A stretch of 15,792 nucleotides of DNA from Lentimicrobiaceae bacterium (lineage in GTDB: Bacteria > Bacteroidota > Bacteroidia > Bacteroidales > WCHB1-69). Every line of letters begins with the position of its first letter. Position 1 is the first letter of the stretch. The stretch covers positions 1 through 15,792 of the forward strand of contig WRNX01000019.1 in assembly GCA_009776395.1 (NCBI GenBank), in the 5' to 3' direction. Of the stretch, positions 1 through 6,412 are shown piece by piece. The notes under the pieces were generated by a model, which did not search any database, was not told the DNA's origin, and saw only the letters and a list, made by a program, of their open reading frames with translations. The position numbers and the translations under genes are program-made.

Positions 1-99
1 TTTGGGACCTAAGGTAACTTTTACTGCATTGGTTAATGCGTCCACGCCTTTTTTTAATCCTTCGCGTGCTTCCCATTCATATACAATTTTCTTTGCCAT
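1..99 (-). CDS. groEL: GroEL chaperonin (Hsp60), N-terminal fragment cut by the window edge
   Basis: Reading the minus strand from the ATG at 97-99 gives 33 codons with no stop up to the window edge. The peptide starts MAKKIVYEWEAREGLKKG and ends NAVKVTLGPK. This matches the conserved GroEL N-terminus, in which the VKVTLGPK stretch leads into the ATP-binding equatorial domain. GroEL forms the tetradecameric cytosolic folding chamber that is capped by GroES. The gene follows groES on the same strand with an 85-nt gap, the usual groES-groEL order. That gap is almost entirely short tandem repeats, so groEL translation would have to start just beyond a repeat array. Only the first 33 of roughly 540 residues are visible, so nothing can be said about the rest. 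Confidence 0.93.
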   Translation of the reverse strand, partial: MAKKIVYEWEAREGLKKGVDALTNAVKVTLGPK

Positions 100-110
100 A
101 ATAATATAAT

Positions 111-145
111 GTTTAGTGATTAGTGTTTAATGATTAATGTTTAAT
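111..145 (-). repeat. Heptamer tandem array, aYtaaWc type, five units
   Basis: On the minus strand this stretch divides exactly into five 7-mers: attaaac, attaatc, attaaac, actaatc, actaaac. It lies in the groES-groEL spacer, 11 nt before the groEL start codon. Related heptamers occur at 5520-5540 and 8250-8270. Units of this size are too short for a mobile element or CRISPR. They resemble the heptanucleotide short tandemly repeated sequences described in cyanobacteria, but that is only an analogy. Confidence 0.8.
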
Positions 146-147
146 AT

Positions 148-182
148 GTAACTCGTAACTCGTAACTTGTAACTCGTAACTA
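148..182 (+). repeat. Heptamer tandem array, gtaactY type, five units
   Basis: Five consecutive 7-mers are visible: gtaactc, gtaactc, gtaactt, gtaactc, gtaacta. The array abuts the groES stop codon (185-187) and is separated from the neighbouring aYtaaWc array by 2 nt. Together the two arrays fill 72 of the 85 nt between groES and groEL. The same gtaactY unit recurs in four copies at 11614-11641, more than 11 kb away. Confidence 0.85.
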
Positions 183-184
183 AA

Positions 185-460
185 TTACACGATTGCGTAG
201 ATGTCGCTTTCTTTCATGATGAGATAGGTTTCGCCGTCAAGTTGAAACTCAGTTCCTGAGTATTTTCCGTACAATACGGTGTCTCCCACTTTCACGGTCA
301 TGGGTTCATCTTTTTTGCCGGGTCCGACGGCTACAACTGTACCTTTTTGTGGTTTTTCTTTGGCGGTGTCTGGGATAATGATTCCGCCTGCGGTTTTTTG
401 TTCAGCCTCTGCAGGAGCAACTAAAACTCTGTCTTGTAGTGGTTTAATGTTTACTTTCAT
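185..460 (-). CDS. groES: GroES co-chaperonin (Hsp10)
   Basis: This is the 91-residue lid of the GroEL folding chamber, which binds the GroEL apical domains as a heptamer. The N-terminus MKVNIKPLQDRVLV is the canonical first beta-strand. The mobile loop that contacts GroEL spans about residues 16-33 and carries the conserved GGIIIP at 25-30. The segment GTVVAVGPG at about 40-48 and the C-terminal end (YLIMKESDIYAIV) are also typical. Full length matches the family at 90-100 residues. An in-frame ATG at 517 would add 19 non-conserved residues and was rejected. groES is followed by groEL on the same strand and is divergent from the uvrD-like helicase gene. No CIRCE inverted repeat (TTAGCACTC-N9-GAGTGCTAA) is visible upstream, so HrcA-type control is not supported here. 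Confidence 0.97.
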   Translation of the reverse strand: MKVNIKPLQDRVLVAPAEAEQKTAGGIIIPDTAKEKPQKGTVVAVGPGKKDEPMTVKVGDTVLYGKYSGTEFQLDGETYLIMKESDIYAIV

Positions 461-514
461 AATGATTTTATTTTTTAAGATTAAATTGATAAATGAATTA
501 ACATAAATTTTGAA

Positions 515-522
515 CAAATATT
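515..522 (-). promoter_or_regulatory. Possible groES -7 promoter element (one mismatch)
   Basis: The minus strand reads AATATTTG here, one mismatch from the Bacteroidetes -7 consensus TAnnTTTG. It would place transcription start about 45-50 nt before the groES ATG. A second one-mismatch candidate (GAAATTTG) lies at 526-533. No convincing -33 TTTG is seen, so the assignment is weak. Confidence 0.25.
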
Positions 523-582
523 GTACAAATTTCGTGCCAGAAAAAAAGATTAAATATTATATATGCTGAATAAATTCTTTTT

Positions 583-590
583 TATCTTTG
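583..590 (+). promoter_or_regulatory. Probable -7 element (TATCTTTG) of the uvrD-xseB transcription unit
   Basis: TATCTTTG matches the Bacteroidetes TAnnTTTG consensus exactly. It would start transcription near 597 and leave a leader of about 43 nt before the ATG at 640. No clear -33 TTTG is found at the expected distance upstream. Confidence 0.5.
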
Positions 591-639
591 CCACATTTTT
601 ATTTAGTATTCTTTTCTACTCATTCTCACATCTATATTT

Positions 640-2946
640 ATGACTGCCGAACAACAAATTCTCTCTTCACTCAACGATTCGCAACGCGCTGCCGTGATGC
701 AAATTGAGGGTCCTGTTATGGTGATTGCCGGCGCAGGATCCGGCAAAACGCGCGCACTTACTTACCGCATTGCATACATGCTTACGCAAGGAATTAACCC
801 CTACCGCATATTAGCCCTCACTTTTACCAACAAAGCCGCTGCCGAAATGAGAGAAAGAATTTTCCAAATTGTCGGAGATTCTAACGCCAAAGCCGTAATG
901 ATGGGAACTTTTCACGGCGTTTTTAACAGAATTATTCAAATTGAATACGAAAAATTGGGCTTCATGAGAAATATCACTATTTATGATACAGATGATGCTA
1001 AAAATCTGCTCAAAAGTATTGTGAAAGAGATGAATTTAGATCCCAAAACCTACGTCGCAAGCCACGTGTTGCACCGAATATCTTCCGCAAAATCAAGTCT
1101 GCTCTCAGCAAACGAGTATGCGCAAAGCCCTGAAATTATTGAAGCCGACAGAATTAGCGGAAAACCTTATATCGCTGAAATTTTTAAACGCTACAACACC
1201 CGTTTAAAAAACTCTAACGCTATGGATTTCGATGACCTGTTGTACTTTATGAATCTGTTGTTGCGCGATTTTCCGGATGTTCTGCATAAATATCAAAACC
1301 GATTTCAATATATTTTAGTAGATGAGTATCAGGATACTAATTTTGCGCAGTATTTGATTGTGAAAAAGTTGGCGGCAGCGCATCACAATATTTGCGTAGT
1401 AGGAGACGATGCACAAAGTATTTACGCATTTCGCGGCGCAAACATCCAAAATATTCTCAATTTTAAAAAAGATTATCCCGAAACCAAAACTTTTAAATTA
1501 GAACAAAATTACCGATCTACTCAACATATTGTAAATGCAGCAAATGCGGTAATTAAGTACAATCAGGATCAATTGCATAAAGAGGTTTGGACCGAAAACG
1601 AGGAGGGGCATAAAATTGAAATTTTTAAAACTAACAGCGATTATGATGAAGCCCAAGCCGTAGCGCACTCCATCTTTGAAACCAAACAAAATTTTCAAAA
1701 AAACAATTCCCATTTTGCAGTTTTATATAGAACCAACGCCCAATCAAGAGCTTTAGAGGAAGCATTCATCAAAAAAAATATCCCATATATTATTTATGGA
1801 GGAATCTCTTTTTACAAACGGAAAGAGATAAAAGACGTATTAGCCTATTTTCGTTTGGCAATTAATCATTGTGATGAAGAATCGTTGCGAAGAGTTATTA
1901 ATTATCCCATGCGCGGTATCGGCGCTACTACGATAGACAAAATTGTGGTGTGCGCCCACGAACAAAAAACACAGATTTGGAATGTGGTAGAAAATCCTGA
2001 TCGCTATTTTTTAGATGTGAATGCGCCCACCAAAGCACGCTTGCAAGATTTTGCCAGTAGAATTAAAAGTTATTCTACTTTGATTACTAAAAAAGACGCT
2101 TACGAATTGGGCAAACATATTGTGATGACTACCGGTATTATGCAAGAGTTGAATGCGGATAAATCGGAAATTGACCGCTTGCAAAATGTAGAATCTTTAT
2201 TAGATTCTATGAAAGAGTTTACTGAAAAAGAACCGGAATCGTTGATAAATGAACAAACCGGCGAAATTATTACCGATTATTTTCCATCGTTAGATAGATT
2301 TGTTGAAAGTATCTCATTATTAACCGACGATGATCAAAAGAAAGAGGAGCAACAAGACAGGGTAAAATTGATGACCATTCACTCGGCAAAGGGTTTAGAG
2401 TTTGATTATGTGTATGTTACCGGATTGGAAGAGAATCTTTTTCCCTCCTCAATGAGTTTGGGTACGCGGGCAGAATTGGAAGAGGAGCGCCGCTTGTTTT
2501 ATGTAGCCATTACAAGAGCAAGAAAAAAACTTACCATAACTTCGGCACAAACCCGATACCGGTTTGGTAGTTTGCAGTTTTGCGAAGAGAGCCGTTTTTT
2601 ACATGAAATTCCTGATAAATATATTCATAAAACACAAAAAGCATCTATGGGACGCAATATCTGTATTTCCGATAAGAATGAAGTAACGCCGTCAAACTTC
2701 ATTCCGATTAACGAAGCCGTACATCATAAACGGCATGGTAGTGAACAAAAAACAAAACAAAATGTAGGAAAAGAAGCGCGAGCGGATCAAATTTACGTGG
2801 GACTCAGAGTTTATCACGATAAATTTGGTTATGGAAGAGTATTCCAAACAGACGGCGAAGGGTTGGATAAAAAAGCCATCGTAGATTTCGACTCTGTGGG
2901 AAATAAAACTCTGCTTTTAAAATTTGCTAAATTAATAATTCCATAG
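640..2946 (+). CDS. UvrD/PcrA-type superfamily 1A 3'-5' DNA helicase
   Basis: This is an ATP-dependent 3'-5' DNA helicase of nucleotide-excision and mismatch repair, also used to displace stalled proteins. At 768 residues it is full length. All SF1A motifs are visible in order: Q-motif LNDSQRAAV (11-19), Walker A AGAGSGKT (30-37), motif II DEYQDTN (228-234), motif III GDDAQSIYAFRG (255-266), motif V TIHSAKGLEFD (from 579) and motif VI EEERRLFYVAITRAR (from 614). The last 50 or so residues (YVGLRVYHDKFGYGRV onward) form the Tudor-like C-terminal domain, which in PcrA/UvrD contacts RNA polymerase. This argues for PcrA/UvrD over Rep or RecB. The DNA-binding 1B/2B domains fill the spacing between motifs. 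xseB starts 3 nt after the stop, so the two are almost certainly cotranscribed. Choosing between the names uvrD and pcrA needs phylogeny. Confidence 0.95.
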   Translation: MTAEQQILSSLNDSQRAAVMQIEGPVMVIAGAGSGKTRALTYRIAYMLTQGINPYRILALTFTNKAAAEMRERIFQIVGDSNAKAVMMGTFHGVFNRIIQIEYEKLGFMRNITIYDTDDAKNLLKSIVKEMNLDPKTYVASHVLHRISSAKSSLLSANEYAQSPEIIEADRISGKPYIAEIFKRYNTRLKNSNAMDFDDLLYFMNLLLRDFPDVLHKYQNRFQYILVDEYQDTNFAQYLIVKKLAAAHHNICVVGDDAQSIYAFRGANIQNILNFKKDYPETKTFKLEQNYRSTQHIVNAANAVIKYNQDQLHKEVWTENEEGHKIEIFKTNSDYDEAQAVAHSIFETKQNFQKNNSHFAVLYRTNAQSRALEEAFIKKNIPYIIYGGISFYKRKEIKDVLAYFRLAINHCDEESLRRVINYPMRGIGATTIDKIVVCAHEQKTQIWNVVENPDRYFLDVNAPTKARLQDFASRIKSYSTLITKKDAYELGKHIVMTTGIMQELNADKSEIDRLQNVESLLDSMKEFTEKEPESLINEQTGEIITDYFPSLDRFVESISLLTDDDQKKEEQQDRVKLMTIHSAKGLEFDYVYVTGLEENLFPSSMSLGTRAELEEERRLFYVAITRARKKLTITSAQTRYRFGSLQFCEESRFLHEIPDKYIHKTQKASMGRNICISDKNEVTPSNFIPINEAVHHKRHGSEQKTKQNVGKEARADQIYVGLRVYHDKFGYGRVFQTDGEGLDKKAIVDFDSVGNKTLLLKFAKLIIP

Positions 2947-2949
2947 ATA

Positions 2950-3141
2950 ATGAAAGAAACAAAAACTTATCAGGATGCTTTTGAGGAACTGCAACTATTA
3001 GTCCGCAAAATGGAAAATGCAGAAATATCAGTAGATGAATTGGCAGAAATAATTAAAAGAGCCACGCTATTAATTAATATTTGTAAGAAAAAATTAACAG
3101 ATACAGAAGAGGAAGTAAAATTGTTGTTGGAAAAATTATAA
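2950..3141 (+). CDS. xseB: Exodeoxyribonuclease VII small subunit
   Basis: The product has 63 residues. Its short helical-hairpin sequence fits XseB: YQDAFEELQLLVRKME, then NAEISVDELAEIIKRA, then a charged helix with KKKLTDTEEEV. In the family the pattern is a FEEAL-like first helix, a turn of the type E-x-(G/A)-(E/D)-L/I-S/P-L/V-(D/E)-E, and a Q/K-rich second helix. XseB subunits decorate the XseA catalytic subunit and are needed for its degradation of single-stranded DNA. Its usual partner gene xseA is not in this window. Here xseB sits 3 nt after the helicase stop and 26 nt before the DUF5686 gene, which suggests it is translated from the helicase mRNA. The length is slightly below the 70-80 residues of typical homologues, but both helices are present. 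Confidence 0.88.
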   Translation: MKETKTYQDAFEELQLLVRKMENAEISVDELAEIIKRATLLINICKKKLTDTEEEVKLLLEKL

Positions 3142-3167
3142 TAAAGTTTCTGTAACTGTTTGTTAAT

Positions 3168-5453
3168 ATGTTGAAAAAAATATCAATTTTTTTACTTTTT
3201 TATACGCTCTTTCTGGGAATTTCATACTCGCAAACTCTTGATACTTTGAGAGGAATACTTCGTGAAGTGGAGGTCAAAACGAAACATAATCCCGCTATCC
3301 CCATCATTAAAAAAGCAATTCAAAGTAGAAATGAAAATGGGCAGTTTGCAAACCCACACTTTACTTACACTTCCTATCAAAAAATGCTCTTTACAGGAGA
3401 TTTTGGAAATGATAGTTTAAAAATAAATACAGTATTACAATTAACTGATTCTTTGAGCGCTGATACGGTTACACTTTCAAAAAAAGATTCAAGTTATTTA
3501 AGAACAGTGGAGTTTTTTGAAAAACATCACCTCTTTTTTATGGAATCGGTTACCAAAAATTATTTTAAAAAACCTGCCACTTTATCCGAAAAAGTGGTTG
3601 CACACCGTACCGCAGGACTAAAAGACCCTATTGTTTCTATCTATTTGGCAAAATTGCAAACCGTGAATTTTTATCAAAATGATATTATTGAAATTATAGA
3701 ATCTCCTTATATTAACCCCATATCTGTAAGCGCTATAACTATTTACGATTTTCGTTTGGAGGAAAAAATCATACAAAATGAGGATACTCTTTTTGTAATT
3801 TCCTTTAAACCAAAGAAAAATGCACATTTTAAATCACTTACAGGAAAGATATGGATTTCTTCCCGTAATTATGCTTTTAATAAGATTGAGGTTGAACCTT
3901 TTGAAAAAGCATTTGGCATGAAGTTTAGTTTGATACAGGAATATGAAAGCCAACTGAATCATACATGGTTTTTAAAAAATATGTTTGTGCGGGTTGAACC
4001 TTCATTTATTGAGATAAGACAAGACAGTATGCATTTTGTACAACCTGTTATTATCTCTGAAAAGAGGATTACAGAAATAGATTATGACACTCGGTTGCGT
4101 GCCAGAGATTTTGGTTTTGCAGATATTGATGAAGATTTGGAAGATGAAATTACCCAGGAAAAATTATTGGAAACTTACCGCCCTACTCCCATTACAGATC
4201 AGGAAAAGAACACGCTAATTTTAATAGATTCAATAGCGGAGCCATTTAAACTTGACAAAAAATTAGAATCTTTGAAAATTATCACTACTGGAAAAATTCC
4301 TTTTTCTATACTCAATTTTGATATTACGCAACTTATCTTTTTTAACTCAACCGAAACGGTTCGTCTCGGGTTGGGCGTTTACACCAATGATCGTTTGAGT
4401 AAAGTTGTAAATTTTGGAGGTTTTTTTGGTTATGGATTTAAAGACAAGAAATGGAAATGGGGCGGTGAATTAGGCTTTAATATCATTCGGTCAAGAGATT
4501 GTAAAATTACTTTTCAATATTATTCCAATTTGATAGAGAGTGGCGAGACCCATTATTTCAATAGGGATTATACTCTGTTTTCAGGGGAATTTTACCGAAG
4601 TTGGCTGTTTGAACATTTTTACCGAAGTAATGCAATAGGTGTTACGGTGCAAAGTAAAATTACCCGTTGGTTAACCGGTTATATTTCTTCGTTTTACAGC
4701 ACAAATAAAACACTTTTTAACTATAATTTTCAAGACCGGACATCTAACGATGCCCTTTTGCCGTACACTTTTGATGATTTTTATGTTAAAGTTGGGGCGC
4801 GGTTAGCGTTTCAAGAAAAATATTGGGGGGCAGATAAATACTATTACTATTCCGTTTCACCATTTCCTGTGATTATTGCCCAATACACAAGAGGAATCAA
4901 AGGAGTGATTAACAGTGGTTTTAATTATAATAGAATAGACTTAAAAGTGACGTACAGAAAAAATTGGAAAATATTAGGTTTTACCAACATCACTGTTTTT
5001 GCGGGAATTGTAGATCGGGCATTACCTTGCCCGTTGCTTCTCAACCAACGTGCCGGATATTACCCAATTGGCTTGGATGGAGCGGATCACTTCGGCACCA
5101 TGCGCGCCGATGAGTTTCTTTCCGATAAATATGTAACTCTTTTTATTCGCCACAATTTTGGAAGGATGACGCAAAACAAAAAGTTTTCGCCACGAATCGT
5201 TGTTTGTCAGGGGATTGGTTTTGGTGGATTGAAAAATCCCGAGATCCATTTTGGAATTAATTACAAGACCATGGAAAAAGGCTACTTTGAATCGGGGTTG
5301 ATGATTAATGATCTTTTGGTAATCAAGGGGTTGCTCTCTTTTGGGATAGGGGCTTTTGTTCGTTATGGAGAATACTATCTCCCAAAACCTCAGTATAAAA
5401 CAATAGACAATTTTTCGTTTAAGGTAAATTTCAGGGTTCCGTTTGAACGGTAA
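3168..5453 (+). CDS. DUF5686-family outer-membrane beta-barrel protein, lacking the N-terminal regulatory-like domain
   Basis: This is a 761-residue exported protein. It starts with a signal peptide (MLKKISIFLLFYTLFLGISYS, probable cleavage before Q22). The segment VEVKTKHNPAIPIIKKAIQSR (about 35-55) followed by YTSYQKM is the hallmark of the Bacteroidetes DUF5686 family. Residues about 370-761 alternate aromatic and polar residues with frequent Gly/Tyr/Asn turns, as expected for a large outer-membrane beta-barrel. Most DUF5686 proteins carry a carboxypeptidase-regulatory-like Ig fold of about 80-100 residues after the signal peptide. Here the conserved region starts only about 10-15 residues after cleavage, so that domain is absent. 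There is no TonB box or plug domain, so it is not a TonB-dependent receptor. Its function in the family is unknown. It follows xseB by 26 nt and may be read from the same transcript. Confidence 0.82.
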   Translation: MLKKISIFLLFYTLFLGISYSQTLDTLRGILREVEVKTKHNPAIPIIKKAIQSRNENGQFANPHFTYTSYQKMLFTGDFGNDSLKINTVLQLTDSLSADTVTLSKKDSSYLRTVEFFEKHHLFFMESVTKNYFKKPATLSEKVVAHRTAGLKDPIVSIYLAKLQTVNFYQNDIIEIIESPYINPISVSAITIYDFRLEEKIIQNEDTLFVISFKPKKNAHFKSLTGKIWISSRNYAFNKIEVEPFEKAFGMKFSLIQEYESQLNHTWFLKNMFVRVEPSFIEIRQDSMHFVQPVIISEKRITEIDYDTRLRARDFGFADIDEDLEDEITQEKLLETYRPTPITDQEKNTLILIDSIAEPFKLDKKLESLKIITTGKIPFSILNFDITQLIFFNSTETVRLGLGVYTNDRLSKVVNFGGFFGYGFKDKKWKWGGELGFNIIRSRDCKITFQYYSNLIESGETHYFNRDYTLFSGEFYRSWLFEHFYRSNAIGVTVQSKITRWLTGYISSFYSTNKTLFNYNFQDRTSNDALLPYTFDDFYVKVGARLAFQEKYWGADKYYYYSVSPFPVIIAQYTRGIKGVINSGFNYNRIDLKVTYRKNWKILGFTNITVFAGIVDRALPCPLLLNQRAGYYPIGLDGADHFGTMRADEFLSDKYVTLFIRHNFGRMTQNKKFSPRIVVCQGIGFGGLKNPEIHFGINYKTMEKGYFESGLMINDLLVIKGLLSFGIGAFVRYGEYYLPKPQYKTIDNFSFKVNFRVPFER

Positions 5454-5476
5454 AAAATCGTAATTTTTTTTTTTTT
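5439..5476 (+). terminator. Weak hairpin plus T13 tract after the DUF5686 gene
   Basis: CCGTTTGAACGG (5439-5450) is a self-complementary stretch overlapping the last codons. A run of 13 T lies at 5464-5476, 13 nt further on. The stem is only 4 bp with a 4-nt loop, and its distance from the T-run is too large for a classical intrinsic terminator. The T13 tract is the longest homopolymer noticed in the window and is a possible slippage site. Confidence 0.3.
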
Positions 5477-5519
5477 GAAATCTTTTCACAATTTTTTGGA
5501 TAATAAAGAGTTTATAATA

Positions 5520-5540
5520 CTTAATCACTAACCATTAATT
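5520..5540 (+). repeat. Three aYtaaWc-type heptamers before the DUF4197 gene
   Basis: The stretch divides into cttaatc, actaacc and attaatt. It ends 3 nt before the ATG at 5544, where a ribosome-binding site would normally sit. The units match those at 111-145 (minus strand) and 8250-8270. With only three imperfect copies in AT-rich DNA, it is less certain than the groES-groEL array. Confidence 0.5.
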
Positions 5541-5543
5541 TCT

Positions 5544-6269
5544 ATGAAATTTATCAAAAAGATCCCCCTGTTTTTCGCATTTTTTTTATTATTTAGTTGC
5601 GATGAATTTCAATTATCAGACAGCGAGATTGCTGCCGGATTGAAATCAGCATTAGAATTTGGATCAAAATATGCTTTAAATACTTTAAATAAAGAAGATG
5701 GATTCCTTTTAGATCAAGCAGTGAAAATCTTGCTGCCCGAAGATGTGGCTACTATTGTAAAACAGATTTCTGCCGTTCCTGGTTTTGGAACAGTAATAAA
5801 AGAAATTGAAAATCAGTTGGTTCTTACCATCAATCGTGCAGCCGAAGCCTCCATTGAAGGGGTTATTCCTATTGTGGTTGATGCAATTACAGATATGACT
5901 ATTCAAGATGCAAAATCTATCCTTTTTTCATCCAATGAAATTGCTGCTACTGATTACCTTAGAGGAAAAACTTACCAACCCTTATGTAATGTATGTCGTT
6001 CAGTGATTGAAGATGCGCTCAACAAAAAAATTGTACTCAATACTTCTGCGCAAGATGTATGGAAAAATTTTACCAATTGTTATAACACAGTTGCCGCTAT
6101 CCCTTTGGTTAAATTGGATCCGATAGAAACAAATCTGGCGCTTTATACCACGCAAAAGGCATTAGATGGTGTGTATGTAAAAATTGGAGACGAAGAAGTA
6201 AAAATTAGAACAGATGTCAATGCACGAGTAACCGATTTGCTGAAAAAAGTATTCGGACAATTGGATTAA
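5544..6269 (+). CDS. DUF4197-family lipoprotein
   Basis: This is a 241-residue predicted lipoprotein. The N-terminus MKFIKKIPLFFAFFLLFSC gives a type II signal peptide with lipobox LFSC and lipidated Cys19, followed by acidic D20-E21. The body fits the helical DUF4197 family. GLKSALEFGSKYALNTLNKEDGF (about 33-55) and the KILLPEDV segment come first. Next are LTINRAAEASIEGVIPIVVDAITDMTIQDA with its Asn-Arg-Ala-Ala core, then DYLRGKTY. The C-terminal signature KALDGVYVKIGDEEVKIR and VTDLLKKVFG ends the protein. The length agrees with other members. The family's function is unknown, and homologues occur in Bacteroidota and Proteobacteria. The protein contains three cysteines close together at about 148, 151 and 178, which could pair or bind metal. 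A T13 tract and the heptamer repeat separate it from the upstream gene, and I see no clear promoter of its own. Confidence 0.85.
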   Translation: MKFIKKIPLFFAFFLLFSCDEFQLSDSEIAAGLKSALEFGSKYALNTLNKEDGFLLDQAVKILLPEDVATIVKQISAVPGFGTVIKEIENQLVLTINRAAEASIEGVIPIVVDAITDMTIQDAKSILFSSNEIAATDYLRGKTYQPLCNVCRSVIEDALNKKIVLNTSAQDVWKNFTNCYNTVAAIPLVKLDPIETNLALYTTQKALDGVYVKIGDEEVKIRTDVNARVTDLLKKVFGQLD

Positions 6270-6332
6270 ATCGTTAATAATTAATTTCTCAAATCTAATT
6301 TAACCTGCCTATGTAATTCAGATAATTTTATG

Positions 6333-6340
6333 TTAATTTG
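6333..6340 (+). promoter_or_regulatory. Possible -7 element of the mosaic lipoprotein gene
   Basis: TTAATTTG differs from TAnnTTTG at one position. It would start transcription near 6347, about 65 nt before the ATG at 6413. No matching -33 element is clear, so this is a weak call. Confidence 0.3.
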
Positions 6341-6412
6341 CCGCTGAATAAAAAAAATTATAACAACCGAAGAAAAAGTAAAAAATAAATAAATTTAAAA
6401 ATTATAATTCGT

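Noticed and set aside
111..182. CRISPR array
   Set aside because: Units are 7 nt with no spacers, and no cas gene is present.
279..506. A 75-codon plus-strand open frame over groES
   Set aside because: It is antisense to groES, a gene identified with near certainty, and has no recognisable domain.
461..517. Extended groES start adding 19 residues
   Set aside because: The extra residues are AT-rich and unconserved, whereas MKVNIKPLQDRV is the standard GroES N-terminus.
3168..5453. TonB-dependent receptor
   Set aside because: No plug domain, TonB box or SusC-type signature is seen. The N-terminal NPAIPIIKKAI pattern fits DUF5686 instead.
5022..5528. A 168-codon open frame on the minus strand
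   Set aside because: It lies antisense within and just past the DUF5686 gene, has no recognisable protein features, and the sense frame is clearly coding. Treated as a shadow.
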